This document shows, in pieces, positions 1-10,236 of a stretch of DNA of 45,739 nucleotides; within the stretch, counting starts at the first letter, position 1; every line of letters starts with the position of its first letter. The notes below the pieces were generated by a model. That model saw only the letters and a list, made by a program, of their open reading frames with translations, ran no database searches and had not been told where the DNA came from. A program made the position numbers and the translations under genes. Source of the DNA: Caulobacteraceae bacterium. Lineage in GTDB: Bacteria > Pseudomonadota > Alphaproteobacteria > Caulobacterales > Caulobacteraceae. Location of the stretch: assembly GCA_947378235.1 (NCBI GenBank), contig CANCJE010000006.1:1-45739 (forward strand). The letters run 5' to 3'.

Positions 1-600
1 GGCGTCCACGGCATCCTCGTTCCCGGCGGCTTTGGTGAGCGGGGGGCCGAGGGCAAGATCCGTGCAGCCCAGTTCGCGCGTGAACGGTCGGTGCCCTATT
101 TCGGCATCTGTTTTGGCATGCAGATGGCGGTGATCGAGGCCGCGCGCAACGTCGCCGGCATTAAGGGCGCGTCCTCAACGGAATTTGGCCCGACTTCTGA
201 TCCGGTCGTGGGTCTGATGACCGAATGGGTGCAGGGCAACGAACGTCTACAGCGCCAAGAGGGCGATGATCTGGGCGGAACCATGCGTCTGGGAGCCTTT
301 GAAGCGGTATTGACCCCCGGATCGAAGGTTTGCGACATCTATGGCGGGCTTTCCATCCGCGAGCGCCACCGGCATCGCTATGAGGTCAATATCGCCTATC
401 GCTCGCAGATCGAGTCGGCGGGTCTGATGTTCACCGGCCTATCGCCCGATGGCGTCCTGCCCGAAATTGTCGAACGGCTGGACCATCCTTGGTTCGTCGG
501 CGTGCAATATCACCCCGAACTCAAATCCCGCCCCTTCGCCCCACACCCCCTCTTCGCCAGCTTCATCGGCGCCGCAAAGGTGCAGAGCCGGTTGGTTTGA
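1..600 (+). CDS. pyrG: CTP synthase, C-terminal glutaminase part (5' end outside window)
   Basis: CTP synthase makes CTP from UTP, ATP and glutamine in the cytoplasm. The frame is open from base 1, so only the last 199 residues are present. They form the class I glutamine amidotransferase domain. The oxyanion-strand motif VPGGFGERG is at partial residues 7-15. The nucleophile Cys37 sits in GICFGMQ (codon at 109-111), and the His171/Glu173 pair sits in YHPE near the end. The family usually has GICLGMQ, so Phe after the Cys is a mild variation. The synthetase domain lies upstream of the window. A gene start inside the window (GTG at 91) would cut through the glutaminase fold and is not credible. 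Confidence 0.97.
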   Translation, partial: GVHGILVPGGFGERGAEGKIRAAQFARERSVPYFGICFGMQMAVIEAARNVAGIKGASSTEFGPTSDPVVGLMTEWVQGNERLQRQEGDDLGGTMRLGAFEAVLTPGSKVCDIYGGLSIRERHRHRYEVNIAYRSQIESAGLMFTGLSPDGVLPEIVERLDHPWFVGVQYHPELKSRPFAPHPLFASFIGAAKVQSRLV

Positions 601-620
601 GGGGGGCTTTCTGACCTCAC

Positions 621-649
621 TTGAACTTGTCGGCGGTTTAGGGCATACA
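621..649 (+). promoter_or_regulatory. Possible sigma-70-like promoter for rpmF
   Basis: A TTGAAC hexamer at 621-626 is followed after 17 bases by CATACA at 644-649. The -35 box is a fair match and the -10 box a weak one. It lies about 80 bases before rpmF in the pyrG-rpmF gap, which holds no other recognisable element. This is inference from pattern only. Confidence 0.3.
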
Positions 650-729
650 CCGCCCCTCATTCGACGGAACAGGTTCGTGACCCGGCCCGACGACACCTTT
701 TTAGATGCTCCCGAGCAAGAGATTCAGAC

Positions 730-912
730 ATGGCTGTTCCTAAGCGTAAAATATCCCCCTCGCGCGCTGGCATGCGTCGTTCGCACCAGGGTTTGGGCGC
801 AAACTCCTACATCGAAGATAAAGAAACCGGCGAACTGCGCCGTCCTCACCATGTCGATCTGAAGACCGGCATGTATAAGGGCCGTCAGGTTCTGACCCCC
901 AAGGAAGACTAG
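730..912 (+). CDS. rpmF: 50S ribosomal protein bL32
   Basis: This is a 60-residue basic protein of the large ribosomal subunit. The N-terminus MAVPKRK followed by SPSR is the hallmark of bL32, and the C-terminal part ([13 protein letters not shown], then RQVLTPKED) matches the alphaproteobacterial form in length and order. The zinc-binding cysteines found in some bL32 proteins are absent, as is normal in this group. The ATG at 730 is preceded only by a weak purine stretch. The gene stands alone between pyrG and a strong terminator, so it is probably monocistronic. Confidence 0.93.
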   Translation: MAVPKRKISPSRAGMRRSHQGLGANSYIEDKETGELRRPHHVDLKTGMYKGRQVLTPKED

Positions 913-970
913 GGGCCTCGGGTCTCGGTTGGGCGATTGAGAGCGCCTGACTGCTGGACCGTTGCTGTTC

Positions 971-1010
971 AGGCGGCGCGTGAGGCCTTCCTCGCGCGCC
1001 GTCTTTATTT
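971..1010 (+). terminator. Rho-independent terminator after rpmF
   Basis: A 15-bp stem (971-985 with 990-1004, two G-U pairs) closes a CCTT tetraloop and is followed by a T-rich run (TTTATTTTAT). It separates rpmF from eno. Confidence 0.85.
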
Positions 1011-1024
1011 TATCCGCCCGCTGA

Positions 1025-2329
<1,305 letters not shown>

Positions 2330-2366
2330 GCGCCCTATAAAAACCCTTTATTAGCCATGTTCTATT

Positions 2367-2400
2367 AACCCTGACCGGCAAGACTGGTCAGGGTTTTTTA
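2367..2400 (+). terminator. Rho-independent terminator after eno
   Basis: A 12-bp stem (2367-2378 with 2384-2395, one G-U pair, arms AACCCTGACCGG and CTGGTCAGGGTT) has a five-base loop and ends in a run of six T. It lies between eno and the FtsB-like gene. Confidence 0.85.
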
Positions 2401-2419
2401 GGTCAAAGGGGATTCGCAC

Positions 2420-2722
2420 GTGTTGGCTCAGCTACGCTCCAATTGGCGGACCTTGGCCATCGCCTTTTTGATCTTCTATTTTGGATTTCATGCCCTTGCC
2501 GGTGATGGCGGGCTTTTGACCTGGTCCAAGCGCAACGAGATGATGGCCGCCCGTGCGGAAGAGTTGAAGCAACTAAAATCTCAACGGGCGGATATGGAGG
2601 CGCGTGCCCTTCTGTTACGCAATGAGAGCCTTTCTAAGGACCTGCTTGAGGAAAGGGCCCGATCTCTACTAGGGTTCTCGGACCCGAGGGATTATGTGGT
2701 TCGTATGGGACCGCAAGCCTGA
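2420..2722 (+). CDS. Septum formation initiator (FtsB/DivIC family) protein
   Basis: A small bitopic inner-membrane protein of 100 residues. It has a short cytoplasmic N-terminus, one membrane segment at about residues 12-27 (LAIAFLIFYFGFHALAG), then a coiled-coil region (about 38-75) rich in Glu, Lys, Arg and Leu, ending in the ERARSLLGFSDPRDYVV block typical of alphaproteobacterial FtsB-like proteins. FtsB partners FtsL and FtsQ in the divisome. GTG at 2420 is the chosen start, with an AAAGGGG ribosome site upstream. Location between eno and pdhA is common in alphaproteobacteria. The specific assignment to FtsB rests on architecture and context. Confidence 0.85.
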   Translation: MLAQLRSNWRTLAIAFLIFYFGFHALAGDGGLLTWSKRNEMMAARAEELKQLKSQRADMEARALLLRNESLSKDLLEERARSLLGFSDPRDYVVRMGPQA

Positions 2723-2784
2723 CTCCACGTTAGGCCTTAGGGTTCTAAACGAAGCGCCACTTAGGGGTGCTGTGGGAGTTGCCA

Positions 2785-3795
2785 ATGGCGCGAGCGCGCA
2801 AAAGCGTTGAGGTCGCAAAGACCGCCAACAGCCAAGAAGACCTGCTGAAGTTCTATCGTGACATGTTGCTCATGCGCCGCTTTGAAGAGCGCGCGGGGCA
2901 GCTCTATGGCATGGGACTGATCGGTGGGTTCTGCCACCTCTATATCGGGCAAGAGGCCATCGCGGTCGGCATGCAGTCGATCCAGATCAAGGGTGATCAG
3001 ATCATCACCGGCTATCGTGACCACGGCCACATGTTGGCGGCGGGGATGGACCCGCGCGAGGTCATGGCCGAGTTGACGGGACGCAGTGGCGGCTCCTCAC
3101 GCGGCAAAGGTGGCTCGATGCACATGTTCTCCATCGAGGCGGGCTTCTTTGGCGGGCACGGGATCGTCGGGGCTCAGGTGTCGCTGGGTACGGGTCTGGC
3201 CTTGGCCAACCAGTACAAGGCCAATGGCAATGTCGCCTTTGTCTATTTCGGCGATGGCGCGGCCAATCAGGGCCAGGTCTATGAGAGCTTCAACATGGCC
3301 TCGCTGTGGAAGCTGCCTGTGGTCTATGTGGTTGAAAATAATCAATATGCCATGGGGACCAGTATCGAGCGCTCCTCGTCCGAAACCCATCTTCATCGCC
3401 GGGGCGTGTCCTTCAACATTCCCGGTGAAGAGGTCGATGGCATGGATGTCGAGGCGGTTCGTGAGGCCGGTGCCCGCGCCGCCGCCCATGCCCGCGATGG
3501 CCATGGTCCCTATATTCTCGAAATGAAGACCTACCGTTATCGCGGCCACTCCATGTCCGATCCGGCTAAATATCGGACCAAGGAGGAGGTTGACGAGGTC
3601 AAGAAGACCCGCGATCCCATCGATCACCTGCGCGAGGTTCTGGACGCTAAGGGCTGGGCCGATGAGGCTGCCTATAAGGCCATCGATGCCGAGGTGAAGG
3701 CCATTGTCGCGGACGCCGCCGAATTTGCCCGTACCTCGCCCGAGCCTGATCCGGCAGAACTCTATACTGACGTTTATCTTGAGGCCGCCCAATGA
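2785..3795 (+). CDS. pdhA: Pyruvate dehydrogenase E1 component, alpha subunit
   Basis: E1 alpha pairs with E1 beta to decarboxylate pyruvate with thiamine diphosphate. The 336 residues include the family opening ([19 protein letters not shown]), the substrate channel region around [11 protein letters not shown], and the ThDP-binding GDGAANQG to [11 protein letters not shown] motif. The phosphorylation-loop-like stretch [16 protein letters not shown] is also present. ATG at 2785 is preferred because GGGAG lies six bases before it. A GTG at 2767 would add six residues but has no ribosome site. The stop overlaps the pdhB start by four bases (ATGA), implying translational coupling. Confidence 0.96.
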   Translation: MARARKSVEVAKTANSQEDLLKFYRDMLLMRRFEERAGQLYGMGLIGGFCHLYIGQEAIAVGMQSIQIKGDQIITGYRDHGHMLAAGMDPREVMAELTGRSGGSSRGKGGSMHMFSIEAGFFGGHGIVGAQVSLGTGLALANQYKANGNVAFVYFGDGAANQGQVYESFNMASLWKLPVVYVVENNQYAMGTSIERSSSETHLHRRGVSFNIPGEEVDGMDVEAVREAGARAAAHARDGHGPYILEMKTYRYRGHSMSDPAKYRTKEEVDEVKKTRDPIDHLREVLDAKGWADEAAYKAIDAEVKAIVADAAEFARTSPEPDPAELYTDVYLEAAQ

Positions 3796-5138
3796 GCGTT
3801 GACATCCTCATGCCCGCCCTCTCTCCGACCATGGAGGAGGGCACCCTTGCCAAGTGGCACGTCAAGGTGGGCGATACCGTTAAGGCAGGCGACGTGATCG
3901 CCGAGATCGAGACCGACAAGGCGACCATGGAGGTCGAGGCTGTCGATGAGGGCGTCATAGAGGCCCTTTTGGTCGAGGCGGGCACCGAAGGGGTCAAGGT
4001 CAATAGCCTGATCGCGCGCCTATCGGGCCAGGGGGGGGCGAGCCCCTCCGCGCCTGAGCCGACCCCGCCCCCCAAGGCCGAACCGCGTGCGCTCAGTCCT
4101 TCACCGACGGCGCAGCCCGTTCTGGCGGACCCAGAGCTACCGGAGGGCACGACCTTCATCAAGCAGACCGTGCGCGATGCCCTGCGCGACGCCATGGCCG
4201 AAGAGATGCGCGCCGACGACCGGGTCTATCTGATGGGCGAAGAGGTGGCGCAATATCAGGGGGCCTATAAGGTCAGCCGCGACCTTCTGCAGGAATTTGG
4301 TCCGCGCCGGGTCATTGATACGCCAATCACCGAACATGGCTTTGCCGGTCTGGGCGTCGGCTCGGCCATGGCCGGACTGAAGCCCATTGTCGAGTTCATG
4401 ACCTGGAACTTCGCGATGCAGGCCATCGACCAGATCATCAATTCAGCCGCCAAGACGCTCTATATGTCCGGCGGCCAGATCAAGTCGTCGATCGTCTTCC
4501 GAGGCCCCAATGGTGCGGCCTCTCGCGTCGGGGCGCAGCACAGCCAAGACTATTCGGCCTGGTATGCCAATGTTCCTGGCCTAAAGGTGGTGGCCCCCTA
4601 TGACGCCGCCGATGCCAAGGGCCTGCTAAAGGCGGCGATCCGCGACCCCAATCCAGTCGTCTTTCTCGAGCACGAGATGATGTACGGAGTTGAGTTCGAT
4701 GTGCCCCAGATCGACGACCATATCGTGCCCATCGGCAAGGCCAAGGTGCGCCGTATCGGTCAGCACGTGACCATCACCGCCCATTCGCGCATGGTGGGCT
4801 TGGCCCTCAAGGCGGCGGACCTTCTGGCGCAAGAGGGGATCGAGGCCGAGGTGATCGACCTGCGCACCCTGCGGCCTCTGGATCACGCCACCATCGTTGA
4901 GAGCGTGCGCAAGACCAATCGTCTGGTCACCACCGAAGAGGGCTGGGGTCCGATGGGTGTTGGGGCGGAAATTATCGCCCGCGTCGTCGAGCATGGTTTC
5001 GACTATCTTGATGCACCTCCCATGCGGGTCTGTCAGGAAGATGTGCCCTTGCCCTATGCTGCCAATCTCGAAGCCTTGGCCCTGCCGAGCGTCGAAAAGA
5101 TCGTCCAGGCGGCCCGCGCCGTCTGTTATGTGAGCTAA
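3792..5138 (+). CDS. pdhB: Pyruvate dehydrogenase E1 component, beta subunit with N-terminal lipoyl domain
   Basis: This 448-residue subunit has two parts. Residues 1-79 are a biotinyl/lipoyl domain with the acceptor lysine K43 in ETDKATME. A Pro/Ala linker (about 80-115) follows, then the transketolase-like E1 beta core and C-terminal domain. A lipoylated E1 beta is a known feature of some alphaproteobacterial complexes. The core carries recognisable E1 beta segments such as [32 protein letters not shown] and [10 protein letters not shown]. It overlaps pdhA by four bases and is followed four bases later by pdhC. The lipoyl domain is nearly the same as that of pdhC, about nine differences in 79 residues. 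Confidence 0.96.
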   Translation: MSVDILMPALSPTMEEGTLAKWHVKVGDTVKAGDVIAEIETDKATMEVEAVDEGVIEALLVEAGTEGVKVNSLIARLSGQGGASPSAPEPTPPPKAEPRALSPSPTAQPVLADPELPEGTTFIKQTVRDALRDAMAEEMRADDRVYLMGEEVAQYQGAYKVSRDLLQEFGPRRVIDTPITEHGFAGLGVGSAMAGLKPIVEFMTWNFAMQAIDQIINSAAKTLYMSGGQIKSSIVFRGPNGAASRVGAQHSQDYSAWYANVPGLKVVAPYDAADAKGLLKAAIRDPNPVVFLEHEMMYGVEFDVPQIDDHIVPIGKAKVRRIGQHVTITAHSRMVGLALKAADLLAQEGIEAEVIDLRTLRPLDHATIVESVRKTNRLVTTEEGWGPMGVGAEIIARVVEHGFDYLDAPPMRVCQEDVPLPYAANLEALALPSVEKIVQAARAVCYVS

Positions 5139-5142
5139 GCCT

Positions 5143-6426
5143 ATGTCTATCGACATTTTGATGCCAGCCCTGTCTCCGACCATGGAGGAGGGCGTATTGG
5201 CCAAGTGGCATGTGGCGGTGGGTGACACCGTCAAGGCGGGTGACGTCATTGCCGAGATCGAGACCGACAAGGCGACCATGGAGGTTGAGGCTGTGGACGA
5301 GGGGGTGATTTCCGCCCTGCTGGTCGCGGCGGGGACTGAGGGGGTGAAGGTGAACACCGTCATTGCCCAGTTGGCGGGTGATGGTGAACGTGTCTCTGCA
5401 CCGCAACCCCCATCCCCGGATGCGCCGGGACTTCCCCCAAAGGGGGACGATCTGAACGCGTCAAATCCTCCCCCTCTGGGGGAGGGGGACCGCGAAGCGG
5501 TGGAGGGGGTTCGGCCCTCATCAGGCCGTATCGCCGCCTCACCCTTAGCCCGCCGCCTTGCCCGTGCGGCGGGTCTGGATCTGGCTACGATCAGCGGCAG
5601 TGGCCCCCATGGCCGGATCATCAAGCGCGATATTGACGCTCAGGCGGGGCGCAGGCCGGTCACGGCTCAAGCCGCGCCGACACAGGCCTCAACGCCGCGT
5701 CAGGTTCAGAGCTTGGAAGAGATGGGCATCGCGCCGGGATCCTATGATCTGATCCCGCTGGACGGCATGGGCAAGACCATCGCCCGTCGCATGACCGAGA
5801 GTTTCAGAGACATCCCGCACTTCCCCCTCTCCATAGACTTGGAACTGGACGCCCTGCTAAACGCCCGCACGCGGATCAATGCGGGTCTGGAGGCCTCAGG
5901 CGTCAAGGTCTCGGTCAATGACCTGATCATCCGCTGTGCGGCCTTGGCCCTCAAACGCGTGCCGATGGCCAATGCCAGCTATACGCCGCAGGGTATCGCG
6001 GTCCATCACCATGCCGATATTGCCGTGGCCGTGGCCATTGACGGGGGCCTGATCACCCCGATCATCCGCGCTGCCGAGACCAAGGGTCTGGCCCAGATCG
6101 CCACCGAGATGAAGGATCTGGCCGCCCGCGCCCGTGCGCGCAAACTAAAGCCCGAAGAGTTCCAAGGCGGCACCTTCTCGATCTCCAACCTCGGCATGTT
6201 CGGCATCAAGAGCTTCGCCTCGATCATCAACGAGCCTCAGGGCGCGATCCTGTCGGTCGGGGCGGGCGAGAAGCGAGCTGTGGTGCGGGGCGACCGCCTC
6301 GGCATCGCCACGGTGATGACCGTGACCATGACCTGTGACCACCGGGTTCTGAACGGGACTATCGGGGCGCAGTGGCTCAATGACTTCAAGGCATTGGTCG
6401 AAGACCCCCTGATGATGTTAGCTTAG
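5143..6426 (+). CDS. pdhC: Pyruvate dehydrogenase E2, dihydrolipoamide acetyltransferase
   Basis: E2 is the core of the pyruvate dehydrogenase complex and transfers the acetyl group to CoA. Order of parts in 427 residues: lipoyl domain 1-79 (K43), linker about 80-130, peripheral-subunit-binding domain about 130-168 ([15 protein letters not shown] to GRIIKRDI), then the catalytic domain to the end. Two oddities are visible. The linker contains about 36 residues encoded by a palindromic repeat (5404-5513). The active-site motif reads DHRVLNG, with His400 present but Asn where the family has Asp in DHRVxDG. Both readings are clear in the DNA. No E3 gene is in the window. Confidence 0.95.
   Translation: MSIDILMPALSPTMEEGVLAKWHVAVGDTVKAGDVIAEIETDKATMEVEAVDEGVISALLVAAGTEGVKVNTVIAQLAGDGERVSAPQPPSPDAPGLPPKGDDLNASNPPPLGEGDREAVEGVRPSSGRIAASPLARRLARAAGLDLATISGSGPHGRIIKRDIDAQAGRRPVTAQAAPTQASTPRQVQSLEEMGIAPGSYDLIPLDGMGKTIARRMTESFRDIPHFPLSIDLELDALLNARTRINAGLEASGVKVSVNDLIIRCAALALKRVPMANASYTPQGIAVHHHADIAVAVAIDGGLITPIIRAAETKGLAQIATEMKDLAARARARKLKPEEFQGGTFSISNLGMFGIKSFASIINEPQGAILSVGAGEKRAVVRGDRLGIATVMTVTMTCDHRVLNGTIGAQWLNDFKALVEDPLMMLA
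5404..5513 (+). repeat. Palindromic repeat element inside the pdhC linker
   Basis: This stretch has the same order of blocks as the intergenic repeat at 41069-41150: CAACCCCC, GGGACTTCCCCCAAAGGGGGA, GATCT, AAATC, then a CCCTCT/GGG/GAGGG hairpin. It continues with GACCGCGAAGCGGTGG and GGAGGGGGT. It contains two inverted repeats (TCCCCCAAAGGGGGA; CCTCCCCCTCTGGGGGAGG). It is read in frame as residues 88-124 of PdhC, rich in Pro, Gly and acidic residues, without stops. Confidence 0.75.
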
Positions 6427-6458
6427 GCCAAAGCGCAGACTGATTTGGAGCACCGACC

Positions 6459-7565
6459 ATGAAAACCACCGCCGCCGTCGCCTTTCAGGCTGGCAAGCCC
6501 TTGGAAATTGTCACCCTCGACCTCGAAGGCCCCAAGGCCGGTGAAGTTCTGGTCGAGATCAAGGCCACGGGTGTCTGTCACACCGACGCCTACACCCTGT
6601 CGGGCAATGACCCTGAGGGTCTGTTCCCCGCCGTTCTGGGCCATGAGGGCGCAGGCGTGGTGCTCGAGGTTGGCCCCGGCGTGACTTCGCTGGTCCCCGG
6701 CGACCATGTCATCCCGCTCTACACCCCAGAATGCCGTAACTGTAAGTTCTGTCTGTCGGGCCGGACTAATCTTTGCCAAGCCATCCGCTCCACCCAAGGT
6801 AAGGGCCTGATGCCCGATGGCACCAGCCGCTTCTCCTATAAGGGCCAACAGGTCCTGCACTATATGGGCACCTCGACCTTCGCCAACCATACGGTCCTGC
6901 CTGAGATCGCTCTGGCCAAGATTCGCAAGGACGCGCCCTTCGAGAAGGTCTGTTATATCGGCTGCGGCGTCACAACCGGCGTTGGCGCGGTGATCAATAC
7001 GGCCAAGGTTCGCCCCGGCTCGAATGTCGCGGTTTTTGGTCTGGGCGGCATTGGCCTGAACGTGCTGCAAGGCGCGCGCATGGTCGGCGCGGACAAGATC
7101 ATCGGTGTGGACCTGAACCCCGAACGCGAAGCCATGGCCCGCAAGTTCGGCATGACCCACTTCATCAATCCCAAGGACACGCCCGACGTGGTGGCGGCGA
7201 TTGCCGAACTGACCGACGGCGGCGTTGACTATTCGTTTGAGTGCATCGGCAATGTCAATGTCATGCGCCAAGCCTTGGAATGCTGCCACAAGGGCTGGGG
7301 CGAAAGCGTCATCATCGGCGTCGCTGGCGCCGGTCAAGAAATTGCCACCCGTCCGTTCCAACTGGTCACGGGCCGCGTCTGGAAGGGCTCAGCCTTTGGC
7401 GGCGCTAAGGGCCGGACCGACGTTCCAAAGATCGTTGACTGGTATATGGACGGCAAGATCGCCATTGACGATCTGATCACCCACGTCATGCCTATCGAAG
7501 ACATCAATAAGGCCTTCGACCTGATGCATCACGGCGAATCGATCCGCACGGTCGTGACCTTCTAA
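6459..7565 (+). CDS. frmA: S-(hydroxymethyl)glutathione dehydrogenase / class III alcohol dehydrogenase
   Basis: This NAD-dependent zinc enzyme oxidises S-hydroxymethylglutathione, the adduct of formaldehyde and glutathione. The 368 residues match class III ADH length. Catalytic zinc residues are visible at Cys40, His62 and Cys169, and the structural zinc cysteines at 92, 95, 98 and 106 ([16 protein letters not shown]). The NAD fold motif GLGGIGLNV is followed by the acidic GVDLNP turn. ATG at 6459 follows GGAG. It is 32 bases behind pdhC and is followed by a hairpin. No S-formylglutathione hydrolase gene is adjacent, although formaldehyde released by the demethylating genes further along could be a substrate (inference). 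Confidence 0.95.
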   Translation: MKTTAAVAFQAGKPLEIVTLDLEGPKAGEVLVEIKATGVCHTDAYTLSGNDPEGLFPAVLGHEGAGVVLEVGPGVTSLVPGDHVIPLYTPECRNCKFCLSGRTNLCQAIRSTQGKGLMPDGTSRFSYKGQQVLHYMGTSTFANHTVLPEIALAKIRKDAPFEKVCYIGCGVTTGVGAVINTAKVRPGSNVAVFGLGGIGLNVLQGARMVGADKIIGVDLNPEREAMARKFGMTHFINPKDTPDVVAAIAELTDGGVDYSFECIGNVNVMRQALECCHKGWGESVIIGVAGAGQEIATRPFQLVTGRVWKGSAFGGAKGRTDVPKIVDWYMDGKIAIDDLITHVMPIEDINKAFDLMHHGESIRTVVTF

Positions 7566-7582
7566 GACCGATTGGCTTCAAA

Positions 7583-7604
7583 CCCTCCCCCAGCGCGGGG
7601 AGGG
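7583..7604. terminator. Hairpin between convergent frmA and SDR genes
   Basis: A perfect 8-bp G/C stem (CCCTCCCC with GGGGAGGG) encloses a six-base loop in the 40-base gap between the two converging genes. No T-run follows on either strand, so it may end transcription only weakly. Confidence 0.45.
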
Positions 7605-7605
7605 C

Positions 7606-8457
7606 CTAGCCCCGATAGCGACTGTTGAAGTTGGCCAGAGCGGCCATGATCTCTGTCTGATAGTCGGTAGCGACCTCGGTCTCATCGGGACCGTTGGTAA
7701 AGATGAAGAAGGCGTCAGCTTCAACCTGATCGGCGATACGCTCACCGGCCAGTTCTGACGTGATCCCCTTGGCCTTGGCCGTGGCGATCATGGCCTCGGC
7801 CACATCGGTGGGAACCTGACGTGGTCCGCCGAACCGCTCTTGGCGATGGGCCAGAGAGTTCCAAATATCGCTGACCACCACGCCCGGACAGATGACCCCG
7901 GCGCTGACATTGCTGCCCGCAAAGTCGCGGCGCATGCACAGGCTATAGCCCATCAAGGCATGTTTGGCCGAGGTATAGGGAGCCAATATGCCGCCGCGCT
8001 GGCTTTCGGGCAGACCTAGGGCATGTTCCGAGGCCGTATTGACGATCTTACAGGGCAGGCCGCTGGCCAGCATGGTCGGGGCAAAGGTGGAGACACCGGT
8101 AAAGGCTCCGGTCACATTGACCGCAAAGGACCAGTCCCACATGCGCCGGGGCGTGGTGTGGACCATGCCGCGCAGTCCAACGCCTGCATTGTTCAATAAC
8201 ATCTGCACCGGCTGGCCGAACAGGGTCGGGGCCATCTCGGCTAAGGCCGCCCAACTTGCGTCTTCGGTCACGTCGAGGGCAGCGCTGGCCGCCTCAAGGC
8301 CCTGATCGCGCAGGGCCTTGGCGGCTTCAGCGGCTCGGTCAGCCTGAATGTCGGCCAAGATGACCTTGGCCCCGCGACGGGCAAGGGCGCTGGCGATGCC
8401 GAGGCCGATGCCTGAGGCCGCGCCGGTGATGATCGCAACAGCGCCCTTGACCTGCAT
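7606..8457 (-). CDS. Short-chain dehydrogenase/reductase
   Basis: A 283-residue classical SDR. The NAD(P)-binding motif is TGAASGIG near residues 11-18, NNAG near residue 93 is present, and the catalytic Ser with YTSAKHA supplies the Tyr and Lys. Asp in LADIQADR after the second beta strand suggests NAD(H) preference. ATG at 8457 is chosen because an upstream extension would run into the neighbouring acyl-CoA dehydrogenase gene and has no family counterpart. It begins four bases after that gene and ends a four-gene minus-strand operon for acyl-CoA catabolism. A hydroxyacyl-type substrate is likely but not shown by the sequence. Confidence 0.85.
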   Translation of the reverse strand: MQVKGAVAIITGAASGIGLGIASALARRGAKVILADIQADRAAEAAKALRDQGLEAASAALDVTEDASWAALAEMAPTLFGQPVQMLLNNAGVGLRGMVHTTPRRMWDWSFAVNVTGAFTGVSTFAPTMLASGLPCKIVNTASEHALGLPESQRGGILAPYTSAKHALMGYSLCMRRDFAGSNVSAGVICPGVVVSDIWNSLAHRQERFGGPRQVPTDVAEAMIATAKAKGITSELAGERIADQVEADAFFIFTNGPDETEVATDYQTEIMAALANFNSRYRG

Positions 8458-8461
8458 GGCT

Positions 8462-9598
8462 CTAGAACCCGCCGAGCTTGGCGTAGCGGTCGCGGTGATA
8501 GGAGGAACCGCCGAAGGTGGCCTCGGCCACGCGGGCACGCTTCATATAGAGGCCGGCATCGTGAGCGTCGGTCATGCCGATCCCGCCATGCATCTGAACC
8601 ATCTCGTTGGAGGCCAGATGCAGCACGTCGCCTGCCTTGGCCTTGGCCAGAGAGGCCAGAGCGCGGATGTCGTTGGACTTTTCATCAATGGCGTCCAGCG
8701 CCGCCTGCACGCAGGAGCGGGCCAGTTCTAGATCGGTATAGAGCTTGGCGGCCCGGTGTTGCAGGGCTTGGAAGGTGCCGATGCCCTGTCCGAACTGGGT
8801 GCGGGTCTTCAGATAGTCGAGCGTGATCTCGAAGGCTTGGGTGGCGGTGCCGATCATTTCGGCGGCTAGACCGGCGCGGGCGCGGTCGAGGGTCTGTTCG
8901 AGGATGGCAAAGCCGCCATCGACAGGGCCCAGAACCGAATCGGCGGTAACTTCGACATGGCTCAGGGTCAGGTTCGCCACCGCGCGGCTATCGACCATGG
9001 TCAGGTTCTGGCGCGTCAGGCCCTTGGCTGAACCGTCGACGAGGAACAGGGTGATGCCCGCCTCATCGGATTTGGCACCGCTGGTGCGGGCCACGACGAT
9101 CAGAAGGTCAGCAGAGCCGCCATCGAGGACAAAGCTCTTGGTGCCGTTCAGCACATAGCCCGATCCGGACTTGGTCGCTGTCAGGGCGATGGTCGAGGGG
9201 TGGTGATGGGCTGTTTCGTCAACGGCCAGGGTGGCGACCATCTCGCCCGACGCAATCTTGGGCAGCCAAGCGGCCTGTTGGGCCTCACTGCCGCCGAGCA
9301 TCAAGGCGGTTGCGGCCGTCAGGGCCGTCGAGACCAGCGGTGAGGCGGTCAGGGTCCGGCCCGTCTCTTCCAGCACTAGACCCAGGCTGCGATAACCAAA
9401 ATCGGCGCCGCCATGGGCTTCGGGAATGATCACCCCTGCCCAGCCCATCTGGGCCATGTCGGTCCAGGCGGCGGCATCAAAGCCGGTCGCACTCTTGGTG
9501 TCGCGCAGCTTGCGCAGGGCGGTGACAGGGGATTTTTCTTGGGTCCAGTCGCGCGCAGCATCGCGCAGCATCACCTGTTCTTCGTTCAAGACAGCCAT
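8462..9598 (-). CDS. Acyl-CoA dehydrogenase family protein (possible non-catalytic partner subunit)
   Basis: A 378-residue member of the acyl-CoA dehydrogenase superfamily with alpha-helical, beta-barrel and second helical domains in the usual order. At the C-terminal helix, where many relatives read GGIGMTxEHD with a catalytic Glu, this protein reads GGIGMTDAHD, so the Glu is Ala (GCT codon near 8570). A second, different dehydrogenase lies two genes upstream in the same operon. That arrangement resembles the heteromeric alpha2-beta2 dehydrogenases known from steroid side-chain degradation, in which one subunit lacks the base. The start at 9598 follows a purine-rich AGAGAGAGA stretch; 18 further upstream codons look non-coding. 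Confidence 0.85.
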   Translation of the reverse strand: MAVLNEEQVMLRDAARDWTQEKSPVTALRKLRDTKSATGFDAAAWTDMAQMGWAGVIIPEAHGGADFGYRSLGLVLEETGRTLTASPLVSTALTAATALMLGGSEAQQAAWLPKIASGEMVATLAVDETAHHHPSTIALTATKSGSGYVLNGTKSFVLDGGSADLLIVVARTSGAKSDEAGITLFLVDGSAKGLTRQNLTMVDSRAVANLTLSHVEVTADSVLGPVDGGFAILEQTLDRARAGLAAEMIGTATQAFEITLDYLKTRTQFGQGIGTFQALQHRAAKLYTDLELARSCVQAALDAIDEKSNDIRALASLAKAKAGDVLHLASNEMVQMHGGIGMTDAHDAGLYMKRARVAEATFGGSSYHRDRYAKLGGF

Positions 9599-9624
9599 TG
9601 GGGTCTCTCTCTCTAATTTTTTCT

Positions 9625-10233
9625 TTAAAGGGTTTTGGGATTGGCTGCCCACGCAAGGGCCGCCTCTAAACGATCATTGCCCCAGAACAGCTCACCGTCG
9701 TCAGTGGTGAAGCTGGGGCTACCAAATAGTCCGCGTTCCATGGCCTGCGCCGTATTGGCCTTCAGTTCGGCCTTGATAGCGTCACTGCCCGCCGCGGCCA
9801 GCACCGTTTCAGGGTCCGCCCCAAGGCCGGTGATCAGGGATGTGACGACCTCTTGGTCCGAAATCTCCAGATCGTCAGCGAAATTGGCGCTGTAGACCGC
9901 CTTGGTGAAGGCACTGGCCCAGCCGGGAGTCTTGTCGGCCAGAACCACCCGTGCCGCCAAAAAGCCATTGCGGGGAAAGCGGCTGGGACTGCGCAAGGGC
10001 AGGTCCAGTTCGCCGCAGACCCTGGCCATGTCTCGCCACATATAGACCCCCTTGATGGGGACCACATTGAACGGGCTGTCGGTCATGCCTTGATGGGCGT
10101 GGAGCAGGGGCCCGAGTTGAAATGGGCGCCAGATTACGTCCACCCCTGCCGCCGCAGCCAAGGCTTCGATGCGATGGGCTGCGGGGTAGGAATAGGTCGA
10201 GGCAAACTCAAACCAGAAGGTTAGGCTCGGCAT
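9625..10233 (-). CDS. DsbA-family 2-hydroxychromene-2-carboxylate isomerase-like protein
   Basis: A 202-residue protein of the GST-kappa / HCCA isomerase type within the thioredoxin-like fold. The N-terminus FWFEFASTYSYPAAHRIE carries the Ser in the position used by HCCA isomerases, without a CxxC pair, so this is not an oxidoreductase of the DsbA kind. Conserved segments WRPFQLGPLL, RFPRNGF and the C-terminal GLFGSPSF with GNDRL are visible. Members act on aromatic degradation products using glutathione, but many are of unknown substrate. Located between two acyl-CoA dehydrogenase genes with short gaps (26 and 3 bases), it is probably co-transcribed with them. Confidence 0.85.
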   Translation of the reverse strand: MPSLTFWFEFASTYSYPAAHRIEALAAAAGVDVIWRPFQLGPLLHAHQGMTDSPFNVVPIKGVYMWRDMARVCGELDLPLRSPSRFPRNGFLAARVVLADKTPGWASAFTKAVYSANFADDLEISDQEVVTSLITGLGADPETVLAAAGSDAIKAELKANTAQAMERGLFGSPSFTTDDGELFWGNDRLEAALAWAANPKTL

Positions 10234-10236
10234 GGC

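Noticed and set aside
2767-2784. GTG start for pdhA at 2767
   Set aside because: It has no ribosome site, while the ATG at 2785 has GGGAG at proper distance.
4626-5624. Long minus-strand frame opposite pdhB and pdhC
   Set aside because: It is the shadow of two recognised genes with well-matched motifs.
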